Assembly: GCF_001894805.1 (NCBI RefSeq)
Contig: NZ_BCWX01000001.1
Coordinates: 1,860,001-1,924,000, forward strand
Origin: Rhodococcus globerulus NBRC 14531
GTDB lineage: Bacteria > Actinomycetota > Actinomycetes > Mycobacteriales > Mycobacteriaceae
DNA length: 64,000 nt
Direction of reading: 5' to 3'
In this document: piece by piece, positions 41,684 to 57,870 of the stretch
Layout: each line of letters begins with the position of its first letter
Numbering within the stretch: the first letter of the stretch is position 1
Translations under genes and position numbers: made by a program
The notes under the pieces: generated by a model
The model's input: only the letters and a program-made list of their open reading frames with translations
Database searches by the model: none
Told to the model about the DNA's origin: nothing

Positions 41684-44170
41684 GTGCGAGTAGCGCAATC
41701 CTGGCTGACCGAGATCCTGCAGCGGGCAACTCCGGAGTGGGAAGTCACTCCCGAAGAGTTGGACGCTGGGTTCGTCCGGGTAGGACTCGAAGTCGAGGAA
41801 CTCGACACACTCGAGGCAATCGACGGCCCCCTGGTGGTCGGCAAGGTCCTCGAGATCACCGAACTCACCGAGTTCAAGAAGCCGATCCGTTTCTGCCAGG
41901 TCGAGGTCGGCGAAGCAGAGCCGCGCGGCATCGTCTGTGGTGCCCGCAATTTTGCCGAGGGTGACCTCGTCGTTGTTGCGTTGCCCGGCGCTGTCCTACC
42001 TGGCGGCTTTGCCATCGCGTCTCGTGAGACGTACGGCAAGATCTCCGACGGAATGATCTGCTCTGTCGCGGAACTCGGAATCGGCAAGGATCACTCGGGC
42101 ATCCTCGTGCTCGAACCCGGCACTGCTGAGCCCGGCGCAGACGGCAACGAGTTGCTCGGGCTCGGTGACACGATCATCGAACTGAACATCACCCCTGACC
42201 GTGGCTACTGCTTCTCGGTACGCGGCCTTACTCGTGAACTCGCGTGCGGCTTCGATCTCGAATTTGCCGATCCTGCTTCGGTTCCCGCCCACCCCGCTGA
42301 GGGGCAGGCGTGGCCGGTACAGCTCGAACCGGAGTCCAAGGCGACGCGCTTCGTGATGCGTAAGGTCACCGGCATCGATCCCAAGGCGGTCAGCCCGTGG
42401 TGGATGCAGCGACGCTTGCTGCTCTCGGGTGTTCGCCCGATCTCTCCTGCTGTGGACGTCACCAACTACGTGATGCTCGAACTGGGTCAGCCGCTGCACG
42501 CATTCGATGCAAACGCAGTGAAGGGCGACCTGGTGATTCGCCGCGCGAAAGCCGGCGAGAAGCTCACCACACTCGACGAGGTCGAGCGCACCCTCGATCC
42601 CGAGGATGTGGTGATCGTCGACGATTCCGGCGTCATCTCGTTGGCTGCAGTCATGGGCGGCGCGACTACCGAGGTCGGGTCCGAAACCACGGACATCTTG
42701 CTCGAGGCAGCTACCTGGGATCCGCTTGCAGTCTTCAAGACTGCGCGTCGGCACAAGCTGTCCAGCGAGGCCAGCAAGCGTTTCGAGCGCGTTGTGGACC
42801 CGGCGATCCCGGTTGCCGCAGTCGACCGCGCAGCAGCACTGCTCGTCGAGATCGCCGGTGGCCGTATCGAACCCGTCCTCACCGATGTCGGTGCGGTTGC
42901 GCCGCGTGAAGCGATTCGGATGGACATCGACCTTCCCGATCGCGTTGCCGGCGTCAGCTACCCCAACGGCACGGCTGCGCGTCGTCTCACCCAGGTCGGT
43001 TGCACTGTCGAGGTCGGAGTCAGCGACGAAGGGCACGGCCAGTTGGTCGCAACCCCGCCGTCGTGGCGACCGGACCTGGTTCAGCCTGCTGATCTGGTCG
43101 AAGAGGTCTTGCGTCTCGAAGGACTCGAGCAGATTCCGTCGGTTCTCCCGGCTGCACCCGCCGGACGTGGATTGACGCCGAAGCAGCGTCGCAAGCGCAC
43201 GGTGTCCAAGGCGATTGCACATGCCGGATTCGTCGAGGTTCTGCCGCCGGTGTTCCTGCCCACCAACATCTTCGATGTCTGGGGACTCGGCAGCGACGAT
43301 CCGCGTCGCAATACCAGCAGGGTGCTCAACCCGCTCGAGGCGGATCGCCCCGAACTTGCTACGACGCTCCTGCCTGGCTTGTTGGAGGTATTGGCTCGCA
43401 ATACTTCTCGTGGCCAGCGGGATCTTGCGCTGTACGGCATTGCCCAGGTTGTGCTTCCGGGGCCTGACACCAAGCCTGTCGATGCATTGCCGGTCGACCG
43501 TCGCCCGACGGACGATCAGATCGCAAACCTGATTGCGTCACTGCCCGAGCAGCCGGTACACGTCGCCGCTGTGCTCAGTGGTTTGCGTGAGCTCAACGGC
43601 CCGTGGGGCCCCGGCCGTGCGGCAGAGGCATCGGACGCGTTTGCTGCAGTGCGCGTCATCGCAGCGGCAGCCGGCGTCGAGGTTGAACTGCGTGCGGCGC
43701 AGTATCTGCCGTGGCATCCGGGTCGTTGCGCCGAGGTTCTTGTCGACGGCAACGTTGTCGGGCATGCCGGCGAATTGCATCCGGCTGTTCTCGAGCGTGC
43801 TGGACTGCCCGCTCGCACCTGCGCACTGGAAATCGATCTGGACGCGCTGCCGTTGGTCGAGAACCTGCCCGCTCCGCGTGTGTCGCCGTTCCCGGCTGTT
43901 CTGCAGGACGTGGCCGTCGTTGTCGACCGCAACGTTCCGGCCGCCGAGGTTCAGGAAGCTCTACGCGTCGGCGGCGGCGAGCTTCTCGAAGACATTCGTC
44001 TGTTCGACGTGTTCGAGGGCGAGCAAGTTGGTGAGGGCCGCAAGTCGCTGGCGTTTGCACTTCGCTTCCGCGGCGTGGATCGCACCCTGACCGAGGACGA
44101 GGCCAGTGCCGCGCGTGACGCAGCAGTAGAGGCAGCGTCCAAGGCTGTAGGCGCGCAGATGCGCGGCTAG
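41684..44170 (+). CDS. pheT: Phenylalanyl-tRNA synthetase, beta subunit
   Basis: The structural and editing subunit, 828 residues, the normal bacterial length. Domains in order: N-terminal segment, EMAP-like tRNA-binding domain (about 40-155, with [21 protein letters not shown]), B3/B4 editing domain (about 210-380), B5 (about 400-475), the inactive class II core, and the FDX-ACB anticodon-binding domain at the end ([37 protein letters not shown]). Start GTG at 41684. It pairs with pheS upstream and is followed by a strong terminator. Confidence 0.97.
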   Translation: MRVAQSWLTEILQRATPEWEVTPEELDAGFVRVGLEVEELDTLEAIDGPLVVGKVLEITELTEFKKPIRFCQVEVGEAEPRGIVCGARNFAEGDLVVVALPGAVLPGGFAIASRETYGKISDGMICSVAELGIGKDHSGILVLEPGTAEPGADGNELLGLGDTIIELNITPDRGYCFSVRGLTRELACGFDLEFADPASVPAHPAEGQAWPVQLEPESKATRFVMRKVTGIDPKAVSPWWMQRRLLLSGVRPISPAVDVTNYVMLELGQPLHAFDANAVKGDLVIRRAKAGEKLTTLDEVERTLDPEDVVIVDDSGVISLAAVMGGATTEVGSETTDILLEAATWDPLAVFKTARRHKLSSEASKRFERVVDPAIPVAAVDRAAALLVEIAGGRIEPVLTDVGAVAPREAIRMDIDLPDRVAGVSYPNGTAARRLTQVGCTVEVGVSDEGHGQLVATPPSWRPDLVQPADLVEEVLRLEGLEQIPSVLPAAPAGRGLTPKQRRKRTVSKAIAHAGFVEVLPPVFLPTNIFDVWGLGSDDPRRNTSRVLNPLEADRPELATTLLPGLLEVLARNTSRGQRDLALYGIAQVVLPGPDTKPVDALPVDRRPTDDQIANLIASLPEQPVHVAAVLSGLRELNGPWGPGRAAEASDAFAAVRVIAAAAGVEVELRAAQYLPWHPGRCAEVLVDGNVVGHAGELHPAVLERAGLPARTCALEIDLDALPLVENLPAPRVSPFPAVLQDVAVVVDRNVPAAEVQEALRVGGGELLEDIRLFDVFEGEQVGEGRKSLAFALRFRGVDRTLTEDEASAARDAAVEAASKAVGAQMRG

Positions 44171-44186
44171 CAGCACGAGTTGTCAT

Positions 44187-44219
44187 GGGACCCGAGGCCA
44201 CAGCGCCTCGGGTCCCTTT
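44187..44219 (+). terminator. Terminator of pheST
   Basis: GGGACCCGAGGC (44187-44198) and GCCTCGGGTCCC (44205-44216) form a perfect 12-bp stem with loop cacagc and a short T-run. It lies 16 bases after the pheT stop and 26 bases from the stop of the convergent Lrp gene. Confidence 0.9.
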
Positions 44220-44244
44220 CTCGTTCAGTCGGATTCGAGAATGT

Positions 44245-45312
44245 TCAGGCTTCTCGGGGAAGCCAGACATCCGGCGCGATGGTGCCCGTCCGGCGACCCT
44301 GCTGGTCGAGTACGTGACCGAGCAGTTTGCGGAGGTAGAGGACGATCGAGCGTTCCCCGATATGCAATTCGGGGCACTCCCTGCGTATTCGGATCTCGAA
44401 GGCGTCGAGTTCTGCGGGCGAATGCAGCCACAATTGCACCACCAGATTCTCGCTACCCACGACGGCAAAACAATTCCGCACCTCGGGTGCTCGGCTCAGG
44501 AGCCGACCAACCATGTCCAGATGCTCGGCGTCGACACGGCACCACAGGGTTGCGAGTATCGGTAGTCCCGCGACGGGCCGGGCGAATTCGCACCGCAATG
44601 CCACCAAACCCGATGAGGTCAACCGGTCGATTTGCCGTTTGCAGGCGGCGGGGCTGATTCCGATCGAATCGGCAAGTTCCCGCATCGGTGTCCGCCCGTC
44701 GTGAGCGAGCGTGGTCAGAAGTGTGCGGTCTTGTTCCGACACGGCGGCTACTCGCGAAGGTGAGCGTCGCCCACGCGATTCGCCGGCAGCAAGGATGCCG
44801 CGCTCGGATGGGGCAAGTGCGTTGAGTCGCCACCGGCCGCCCTCGGTGAACCAGCGCGTGATGATCGACGTTCGCAAGCCTTGCACGCCGTCGATCGTGG
44901 CGATCTGCTGGGAGATGAATTGCGACATCGATGCCAGATCCGGTGTTCCGGCAGTGACCAGGAGATCGGCTCTGCCCGTAGAGATTTCGATGGTCACCGC
45001 GTGGGCCAACGTCGTCAGGCGATCGGCGACGGCATCGAGTTGTGCCGGTGCGCAGTCGATTTCGACTGCAGCTGTCACGATAGCGTCGAGGACGCGAGGT
45101 CCAGGGGTAACTGTTACCCAGGCCAACGCGGAGTCGGAGAGCCGGTTCCACCGTCGGGCGATTGTCGCAGCATCCAGTTCGAGTGGCCCGGCCAGTGAGA
45201 GCCATGTGGAGCGCGGGGCGAGTTGAAGCGCATTGATTATCCTCAAGTCGATTTCATCGATAAACAGACCTTTGTCGGCATAATCAGCACTCATTCCGTC
45301 ATTATCCGGCAT
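44245..45312 (-). CDS. Lrp/AsnC-family regulator with two fused modules
   Basis: A 355-residue protein, twice the usual AsnC size of about 150. Module 1: winged helix (LRIINALQLAPRSTWLSLAGPL, IARRWNRLSDSALAW) and a ligand-binding RAM domain up to about residue 175. Module 2: AVSEQDRTLLTTLAHDGRTPM with ELADSIGISPAACKRQIDRL, then a second RAM domain. The single chain thus mimics a dimer. It is divergent from the FMO-BASS-SDR operon (84-base gap) and probably controls it, sensing an amino acid or related acid. ATG at 45312 is used; ATG at 45294 (MSADYADKG) is equally possible. Confidence 0.9.
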   Translation of the reverse strand: MPDNDGMSADYADKGLFIDEIDLRIINALQLAPRSTWLSLAGPLELDAATIARRWNRLSDSALAWVTVTPGPRVLDAIVTAAVEIDCAPAQLDAVADRLTTLAHAVTIEISTGRADLLVTAGTPDLASMSQFISQQIATIDGVQGLRTSIITRWFTEGGRWRLNALAPSERGILAAGESRGRRSPSRVAAVSEQDRTLLTTLAHDGRTPMRELADSIGISPAACKRQIDRLTSSGLVALRCEFARPVAGLPILATLWCRVDAEHLDMVGRLLSRAPEVRNCFAVVGSENLVVQLWLHSPAELDAFEIRIRRECPELHIGERSIVLYLRKLLGHVLDQQGRRTGTIAPDVWLPREA

Positions 45313-45396
45313 ATCGGCGTTAATTTCGGACTATCTGCCACTCTCGAGCGACAGGAAGAATCTGCGTCGAGCAGGCCGGGTGGACGGAAACAACGG

Positions 45397-46716
45397 ATGA
45401 GCACAGAGAACAAGTACGCGGTGATCGGTGCGGGACCGTCGGGTTTGGCCGGGGCTCGTAACCTTGATCGGGCCGGTATCGAGTTCGACGGTTTCGAGGG
45501 CCACGATGATGTCGGTGGTCTCTGGGACATCGACAACCCGCACAGCACCGTGTACGAATCGGCCCACCTCATCTCGTCGAAAAGCACTACTGCGTTCACG
45601 GAATTTCCGATGGCGGATTCGGTGGCCGACTATCCCAGCCATGTGGAACTCGCCGAGTATTTCCGCGACTATGCCGATGTCCACGACCTCCGAAAACACT
45701 TCAGCTTCGGAACCACCGTCGTCGAGGTCACGCCGACGGACTCGCTGTGGCAGGTGACTTCCCGCGGGCGAGACGGGGAGATCACGTCCGCGAAGTATCG
45801 GGGCGTGATCATCGCCAACGGAACGTTGTCCAAGCCGAATATGCCCACTTTCCGCGGGCAGTTCAGCGGAGAACTCCTGCATACGAGCGAATATCGGAGC
45901 GCAGAGATTTTCCGCGGCAAGAGGGTACTGATCATCGGGGCGGGAAACAGTGGGTGCGATATCGCCGTCGACGCGGTTCACTACGCAGATTCCGTGGATC
46001 TGAGTGTCCGGCGCGGATACTACTTTGTACCGAAGTACCTGTTCGGGCGTCCGTCGGACACGCTGAACCAGGGAAAACCGTTGCCGCCGTGGATCAAACA
46101 ACGACTCGACACTCTGGTACTCAAACAGTTCACCGGCGATCCGGTGCACTTCGGGTTTCCGGCGCCCGACTACAAGATCTACGAGTCTCATCCGGTGGTG
46201 AACTCGCTGATCTTGCATCACGTGGGACACGGCGACGTGCAGGTTCGCGCTGACATTGACGGGTTCGACGGGGACAGTGTCCATTTTGTCGATGGATCGG
46301 TGTCGGATTACGACCTCGTGATGTGTGCGACCGGCTACCACCTCGACTACCCGTTCATTGCCCGCAAGCATCTGGATTGGGCAGGGGCAGCACCGGATCT
46401 GTTTCTCAACGTCGCAAGCCGACGTCACGAGAATCTGTTTGTTCTCGGGATGGTCGAAGCATCGGGCCTGGGGTGGCAGGGCCGCTTCGAGCAGGCCGAG
46501 ATGGTCGCGAAACTGATCAAAGCGCGAACCGACGCTCCCGCGGCAGCCCGAGACTTCGACGCGGCCGCAGCTGGTCCGCCGCCCGATTTGTCCGGGGGAT
46601 ATCGATATCTGACGTTGGGCCGGATGGCCTACTACGTGAACAAGGATGCCTACCGCGCGGCGATCAAGCGTCATATCGGTCTGCTCGACACAGCATTGAC
46701 GGAAGGCGGGCAGTGA
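45397..46716 (+). CDS. Flavin-containing monooxygenase (FMO/Baeyer-Villiger type)
   Basis: A 439-residue class B flavoprotein monooxygenase with two dinucleotide-binding motifs: FAD site VIGAGPSGLAG near residue 9 and NADPH site LIIGAGNSGCDIA near residue 185. The FMO-type linker FRGQFSGELLHTSEY precedes the second site, and the ATG motif is CATGYHLDYPF. It oxygenates N, S or a ketone; the substrate is unknown. ATG at 45397 follows a GGACGGAAACAACGG stretch; the upstream open frame to 45223 overlaps the Lrp gene. Stop and start overlap (TGATG) with the transporter gene, so transporter and oxygenase are coupled. Confidence 0.9.
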   Translation: MSTENKYAVIGAGPSGLAGARNLDRAGIEFDGFEGHDDVGGLWDIDNPHSTVYESAHLISSKSTTAFTEFPMADSVADYPSHVELAEYFRDYADVHDLRKHFSFGTTVVEVTPTDSLWQVTSRGRDGEITSAKYRGVIIANGTLSKPNMPTFRGQFSGELLHTSEYRSAEIFRGKRVLIIGAGNSGCDIAVDAVHYADSVDLSVRRGYYFVPKYLFGRPSDTLNQGKPLPPWIKQRLDTLVLKQFTGDPVHFGFPAPDYKIYESHPVVNSLILHHVGHGDVQVRADIDGFDGDSVHFVDGSVSDYDLVMCATGYHLDYPFIARKHLDWAGAAPDLFLNVASRRHENLFVLGMVEASGLGWQGRFEQAEMVAKLIKARTDAPAAARDFDAAAAGPPPDLSGGYRYLTLGRMAYYVNKDAYRAAIKRHIGLLDTALTEGGQ

Positions 46717-47627
46717 TGCCGATCGACGAGGTGGTTCTCAACTTCAATCCTGGGTCCTTGATGATTCTCAACGTGGTTCTGGCCGCGATCATGCTCGGGA
46801 TCGCACTCGACACGTCGGTCGACGACTTCCGTCGTGCGTTGACCAAACCCAAGGCGATGGCGGTGGGCATCGCGGCGCAATTCGTATTGCTACCCGCCGT
46901 GACATTTGTTCTGACACTGGTTCTTTCGCCGGCTCCGTCGGTTGCGCTCGGCATGATATTGGTGGCGTGCTGCCCACCAGGCAACATCTCGAACGTCCTG
47001 ACCCACCGCGCCGGCGGCGACGTCGCACTGTCGGTGTCGATGACGGCTGTGTCGAACGTGCTCGCGATCTTCCTGATGCCGCTCAACTTTGCCTTCTGGG
47101 GGAGCAGACGCCCGGAGACCGACGCGCTGCTGGCGTCGGTGAACCTGAACGCCCTCGAGATGGTCGTGCAGATCGCGCTGATCATCGGGGTGCCATTTGT
47201 CATCGGAATCTGGGCTGCCCGGAAGTTTCCGGAACTGGCCGCGAAGGCCCAACCCTGGGTGAAGAACGGCGCACTGATTGCACTGCTGATTTTCATCGTG
47301 GCAGGAGTGGCGGGCAACGCGTCGTACTTCGTCGACTACATCGGTGTGGTGCTGATCGCGGTGTTCCTGCACGATGCTGTTGCGCTCGGCCTGGGATACG
47401 TGTGCGGTGTCGCGACCGGGTTGAACGAATACAGCCGTCGCGCAGTCTCGTTCGAAGTCGGTATCCGTAACGCAGGGCTCGGGCTTGGGTTGGTGTTCAC
47501 CTTCTTCGACGGCCTCGGCGGCATGGCAATTGTTGCCGGCTGGTGGGGGATCTGGGACATCATCGCAGGATTGGCGCTCGCAACTTTGTGGTCGAAACGG
47601 CGAATCCGAACGGAGGTAGCAGCGTGA
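46716..47627 (+). CDS. Bile acid:sodium symporter (BASS) family transporter
   Basis: A polytopic membrane protein of 303 residues with about nine to ten hydrophobic segments. Family marks: LNVVLAAIMLGIALDTSVDDF at the start, ILVACCPPGNISNVLTHRAGGDVALSVSM (the crossover and sodium-site region) and SFEVGIRNAGLGLGLVF near the end. It should co-transport an organic anion with sodium. It starts by TGATG overlap with the monooxygenase gene and overlaps the following SDR gene by 4 bases. The substrate could be a steroid-like acid or other carboxylate; not determinable here. Confidence 0.9.
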   Translation: MPIDEVVLNFNPGSLMILNVVLAAIMLGIALDTSVDDFRRALTKPKAMAVGIAAQFVLLPAVTFVLTLVLSPAPSVALGMILVACCPPGNISNVLTHRAGGDVALSVSMTAVSNVLAIFLMPLNFAFWGSRRPETDALLASVNLNALEMVVQIALIIGVPFVIGIWAARKFPELAAKAQPWVKNGALIALLIFIVAGVAGNASYFVDYIGVVLIAVFLHDAVALGLGYVCGVATGLNEYSRRAVSFEVGIRNAGLGLGLVFTFFDGLGGMAIVAGWWGIWDIIAGLALATLWSKRRIRTEVAA

Positions 47628-48559
47628 CCACTGCACTGATTACAGGTGGAAACGGTTTCCTCGGTACTGCAGTCGTCGAGGCGTTGACGGCGCAAGGCGT
47701 CACAGTCGTCAGCGCGGATCTATCTGTGCCCGAGGTGGCCGCAGACCACGTGCGCCGAGTGCACGCGGACGTCCGCAAGGCTACGGAGTTGGCCGAAGTG
47801 TTTGCCGAGCACCGGCCGGACGTCGTGGTTCACCTTGCGTCCATCGTCAATCCGGGCAAGCACACCACCGCGGAACAGGAGTATCGCGTCGACGTCGACG
47901 GGACGCGGAATGTGCTTGCTGCCTGCGTCGAATTCGGCGTGCGACGAGTGGTTGTGTCGTCGTCCGGTGCGGCCTACGGCTATCACCCCGATAATCCTCC
48001 GTGGATCACCGAGGATGTCGCGGTCAGGGGCAACGACGCATTCACCTACAGCCGCCACAAGCGACTCGTCGAGGAAATGCTGGCCGAATACCGGACTGTG
48101 CACCCGGAACTCGAGCAGGTGATCTTCCGTATCGGCACGATCCTCGGGGAGACGGTGAACAACCAGATCACCGCACTGTTCGACCGCCCTCGACTTCTCA
48201 AGGTCGCCGGTAGTGACAGTCCATTCGTATTTGTCTGGCACACGGACGTGGCGGGGGCCTTTGCCGAAGCGGTGACGGGCGATCAGGTCGGCATTTTCAA
48301 CGTTGCCGGTGACGGAGCGTTGACGGTCGACGATCTGGCAGCACAGATGGGAAAGGGAACTCTGACACTGCCGGCGTGGTTGTTGCGCGGCGTTCTGCGC
48401 GTCGGACGGCGTCTCGGTGTCACGGAGCACGGTCCGGAACGGGTCGGTTTTCTCCAGTTCCGGCCGGTTCTCGACAATCGGCGACTCAAGGAGCAGTTCG
48501 GTTACGTTCCCTCGTATTCGAGCCAGGAGGCGTTTACCGCGTATCTCGCGTCACGCTGA
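47624..48559 (+). CDS. NAD-dependent epimerase/dehydratase (extended SDR)
   Basis: A 311-residue extended short-chain dehydrogenase. NAD site TALITGGNGFLGTAVVEAL (TGxxGxxG) at the N-terminus, ADVRK and VVHLAS strands, catalytic Ser in VVSSSGAAYGYH and YSRHK as YxxxK. GTG at 47624 follows CGGAGG and overlaps the BASS stop (GTGA). As the last gene of the operon it probably oxidises, reduces or epimerises the compound handled by the monooxygenase. No sugar-nucleotide genes are near, so a hydroxy-steroid-like or small-molecule substrate is as likely as a nucleotide sugar. Confidence 0.9.
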   Translation: MTTALITGGNGFLGTAVVEALTAQGVTVVSADLSVPEVAADHVRRVHADVRKATELAEVFAEHRPDVVVHLASIVNPGKHTTAEQEYRVDVDGTRNVLAACVEFGVRRVVVSSSGAAYGYHPDNPPWITEDVAVRGNDAFTYSRHKRLVEEMLAEYRTVHPELEQVIFRIGTILGETVNNQITALFDRPRLLKVAGSDSPFVFVWHTDVAGAFAEAVTGDQVGIFNVAGDGALTVDDLAAQMGKGTLTLPAWLLRGVLRVGRRLGVTEHGPERVGFLQFRPVLDNRRLKEQFGYVPSYSSQEAFTAYLASR

Positions 48560-48624
48560 CGCTCCTGGCGGCCGCCGTGGAAGGATCGAGGTTGTCCGTC
48601 GGCGTTTTCGAGAAGGGACTGACG

Positions 48625-49137
48625 ATGACCGAGCACGGTGGTTCTGTACACGATGGTTCTGTGCACGATGTGGTCGAAGCTGCACACGCACTCGACGACA
48701 AGGATTTCCTGGCCGTTATTCGTGCGGTCGCGGAACGTCGCCCCAGTTTGTCGGTCCTCCTCTCCGTCGTCGATGCGGCTGCTGCGAGTATCGACCAGAG
48801 TCGAGCAGTAGCCGATTCAACGGCCGCTGACGCCGAGGTGGTGGAACTTCCCGACACCGTGGTGGAAGTTGACGAGATCATCGATGTCCCGGTGGTGGCC
48901 GTGAGCGGCGTAATAATCTCCGAGCCTGATTACACCCAGCCTGATTACACCGAAGCGGGAGTTCCCACCTTCGATCGTGTGCGGGAGAAGATCGAAGGAC
49001 GATTCGGTACGTCGATCGGTTCGGCGGAGTTGGCGCACGAAAGTCCGGCGGGCAAGACCGTCGACGAGCAGTGGGACGAGCGTCAGAAGGCTGCGAAGGC
49101 CAAACTGGAGGAGATTCGGCGCTCGATGGGTAAATAA
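48625..49137 (+). CDS. Hypothetical acidic protein with short internal repeats
   Basis: I recognise no family. The 170-residue product is acidic, with N-terminal repeats (HGGSVHDGSVHD), a helical segment, a Val/Glu-rich linker and a second short repeat (EPDYTQPDYTEAG). The C-terminal 50 residues look like a coiled-coil or helical tail (EQWDERQKAAKAKLEEIRRSMGK). No signal peptide or membrane segment. ATG at 48625 lies after GAGAAGGGACTGACG, a reasonable ribosome binding site; the open frame to 48376 overlaps the SDR gene. It ends 54 bases before argC and stands outside the arg operon. Confidence 0.65.
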   Translation: MTEHGGSVHDGSVHDVVEAAHALDDKDFLAVIRAVAERRPSLSVLLSVVDAAAASIDQSRAVADSTAADAEVVELPDTVVEVDEIIDVPVVAVSGVIISEPDYTQPDYTEAGVPTFDRVREKIEGRFGTSIGSAELAHESPAGKTVDEQWDERQKAAKAKLEEIRRSMGK

Positions 49138-49153
49138 CAACCGGGATAAGTAA

Positions 49154-51499
<2,346 letters not shown>

Positions 51500-51503
<4 letters not shown>

Positions 51504-52413
51504 CCGATCTGTTGAGTTCGATCAGCGAACATCAGAAGGCACACGTCCTGGCCGGAGCGTTGCCGTGGTTACAGCGTTTCCGCGACAAGATCGTTGTCGT
51601 CAAATACGGCGGTAATGCGATGGTCGACGACGAGCTAAAGACCGCGTTTGCCGCGGACATGGCGTTTCTGCGTACCGTCGGCATTCACCCCGTTGTGGTT
51701 CACGGCGGTGGACCGCAAATCAATGCCATGCTGGCCCGCCTGGGCATGAAGGGCGAGTTTCGTGGTGGATTCCGGGTCACGACACCGGAAGTCATGGACG
51801 TCGTCCGGATGGTGCTCTTCGGTCAGGTGGGCCGTGAGCTTGTCGGACTGATCAACGCGCACGGACCGTACGCTGTCGGAATTTCCGGCGAAGACGCCCA
51901 CCTGTTCACAGCGACGCGTCGTACCGTTGCAGTGGAAGGCGAGCAGACCGATATCGGCCTGGTTGGCGACGTCACCACGGTGAACCCCGACGCGGTGCTT
52001 GATCTCATTGCGGCAGGACGCATTCCGGTGGTGTCGACAATCGCTCCCGACGTGGACGGCGTTGTTCACAACATCAATGCGGATACGGCTGCAGCGGCCT
52101 TGGCCGAAGCGATCGGTGCGGAGAAGCTGGTTGTTCTGACCGATGTCGAAGGGCTGTACACGGATTGGCCGGACCGTTCCTCGCTCGCGAGCGAAATCGA
52201 CACCGACGCATTGGCACAGCTTCTGCCGAGTCTCGACGCGGGCATGGTGCCGAAGATGGAGGCCTGCCTGCGCGCTGTGCGAGGCGGAGTTCCGTCGGCG
52301 CACGTGATCGACGGACGGCTTGCGCATTCCGTTCTACTCGAACTTTTCACAGGTGAGGGCATCGGCACGATGGTTGTGCCCGGAGCCGACATCACCGAGC
52401 AGGGAGTCAACTC

Positions 52414-52417
<4 letters not shown>
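51500..52417 (+). CDS. argB: Acetylglutamate kinase
   Basis: It phosphorylates N-acetylglutamate; usually the arginine-inhibited step in cyclic pathways. The 305 residues show VVKYGGNAM (phosphate-binding), [16 protein letters not shown], and the C-terminal [15 protein letters not shown] and [17 protein letters not shown]. The N-terminal helix [16 protein letters not shown] is the type that forms hexameric, arginine-sensitive kinases. It overlaps argJ and argD by 4 bases. Confidence 0.97.
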
Positions 52418-55033
<2,616 letters not shown>

Positions 55034-55080
55034 CCCCTTATTCTTGATAGAAGATTTTCAACCGAAGGAGCACACACACC

Positions 55081-56280
55081 ATGGCCGATCGCGTCGTACT
55101 CGCCTACTCAGGCGGGCTGGACACCTCTGTTGCCATCAGTTGGATCGGTAAGGAGACAGGCGCTGAAGTTGTCGCCGTCGCCATCGATCTGGGACAGGGC
55201 GGCGAGGACATGGAGGTCGTGCGCCAGCGCGCACTCGACTGCGGCGCAGTCGAATCCGTTGTCGTCGACGCTCGTGACGAGTTCGCGGACGAGTACTGCC
55301 TGCCCACCATCCAGGCCAACGCCCTGTACATGGATCGCTACCCGCTCGTGTCCGCGATCAGCCGTCCGCTGATCGTCAAGCACATCGTCGAAGCCGCACG
55401 CTCGCACGGCGGAACCATCGTCTCGCACGGTTGCACCGGCAAGGGCAACGACCAGGTTCGCTTCGAGGTCGGCTTCGGCGCCCTCGCGCCCGACCTCTCG
55501 GTCATCGCACCGGTTCGTGACTACGCGTGGACCCGCGAGAAGGCAATCGCTTTCGCGGAAGAGAACAACATCCCGATCAACGTGTCCAAGAAGTCGCCGT
55601 TCTCGATCGACCAGAACGTCTGGGGCCGCGCCGTCGAAACCGGATTCCTCGAGGATCTGTGGAACGCGCCCACCAAGGACGTCTACGACTACACCGAGGA
55701 TCCGACAGCCAACTGGAACGCACCCGACGAGCTGATCATCAGCTTCGACAAGGGTCGCCCGGTTGCCATCGACGGCCGTCCGGTCTCCGTCCTCGAAGCC
55801 ATCCAGGAACTGAACCGCCGCGCCGGCGCTCAGGGAGTCGGCCGTCTCGACGTCGTCGAGGACCGCCTCGTGGGCATCAAGAGCCGCGAGATCTACGAAG
55901 CTCCCGGTGCGATGGTGCTCATCACCGCTCACCAGGAACTCGAGCACGTCACCCTCGAACGCGAACTCGGTCGCTACAAGCGTCAGATGGAGCAGCGTTG
56001 GTCCGAGCTGGTCTACGACGGCCTGTGGTTCTCCCCGCTCAAGGATGCTCTCGACACGTTTGTGGAGAAGACGCAGGAACGCGTCACCGGCGACATCCGT
56101 CTCTTCCTGCACGGTGGAGCCATCACGGTCAACGGCCGTCGTAGCCCCGAGTCGCTGTACGACTTCAACCTCGCAACGTACGACGAGGGCGACAGCTTCG
56201 ACCAGTCCGCATCGAAGGGCTTCGTCGAGATCCACGGTCTGTCGTCGAAGGTCGCCGCGAAGCGCGATCTGGGTCTGTAA
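55081..56280 (+). CDS. argG: Argininosuccinate synthase
   Basis: It condenses citrulline and aspartate with ATP. The 399 residues show the PP-loop [31 protein letters not shown], and [21 protein letters not shown] lies 9 bases before the ATG. A 47-base gap after argR, containing an A+T-rich patch (ttattcttgatagaagatttt), may hold a second promoter for argGH. Very strong codon bias. Confidence 0.98.
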   Translation: MADRVVLAYSGGLDTSVAISWIGKETGAEVVAVAIDLGQGGEDMEVVRQRALDCGAVESVVVDARDEFADEYCLPTIQANALYMDRYPLVSAISRPLIVKHIVEAARSHGGTIVSHGCTGKGNDQVRFEVGFGALAPDLSVIAPVRDYAWTREKAIAFAEENNIPINVSKKSPFSIDQNVWGRAVETGFLEDLWNAPTKDVYDYTEDPTANWNAPDELIISFDKGRPVAIDGRPVSVLEAIQELNRRAGAQGVGRLDVVEDRLVGIKSREIYEAPGAMVLITAHQELEHVTLERELGRYKRQMEQRWSELVYDGLWFSPLKDALDTFVEKTQERVTGDIRLFLHGGAITVNGRRSPESLYDFNLATYDEGDSFDQSASKGFVEIHGLSSKVAAKRDLGL

Positions 56281-57726
<1,446 letters not shown>

Positions 57727-57751
57727 ATCAGTCATCGGTTGTCGGTGTTGT

Positions 57752-57793
57752 CGTACGCGGTCAGAGAGGATTTTTCCTCACTGGCCGCGTACG
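57752..57793 (+). terminator. Terminator-like hairpin after argH
   Basis: CGTACGCGG (57752-57760) pairs with CCGCGTACG (57785-57793); an inner GAGGA/TCCTC stem encloses a T-rich loop. It lies 25 bases after the argH stop. The T residues are in the loop and not downstream, so termination may need a factor. Confidence 0.65.
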
Positions 57794-57870
57794 TGTTCTC
57801 GGGGGCAGTAGGCTTGTTTAGCTCGACACGAATGCGACAGAGTTTTTGACGCGAGTTACTTGGGAGTGAA

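Noticed and set aside
45331..46674. A 447-codon minus-strand frame opposite the FMO gene
   Set aside because: The FMO gene in the other direction has clear cofactor motifs; this frame has none.
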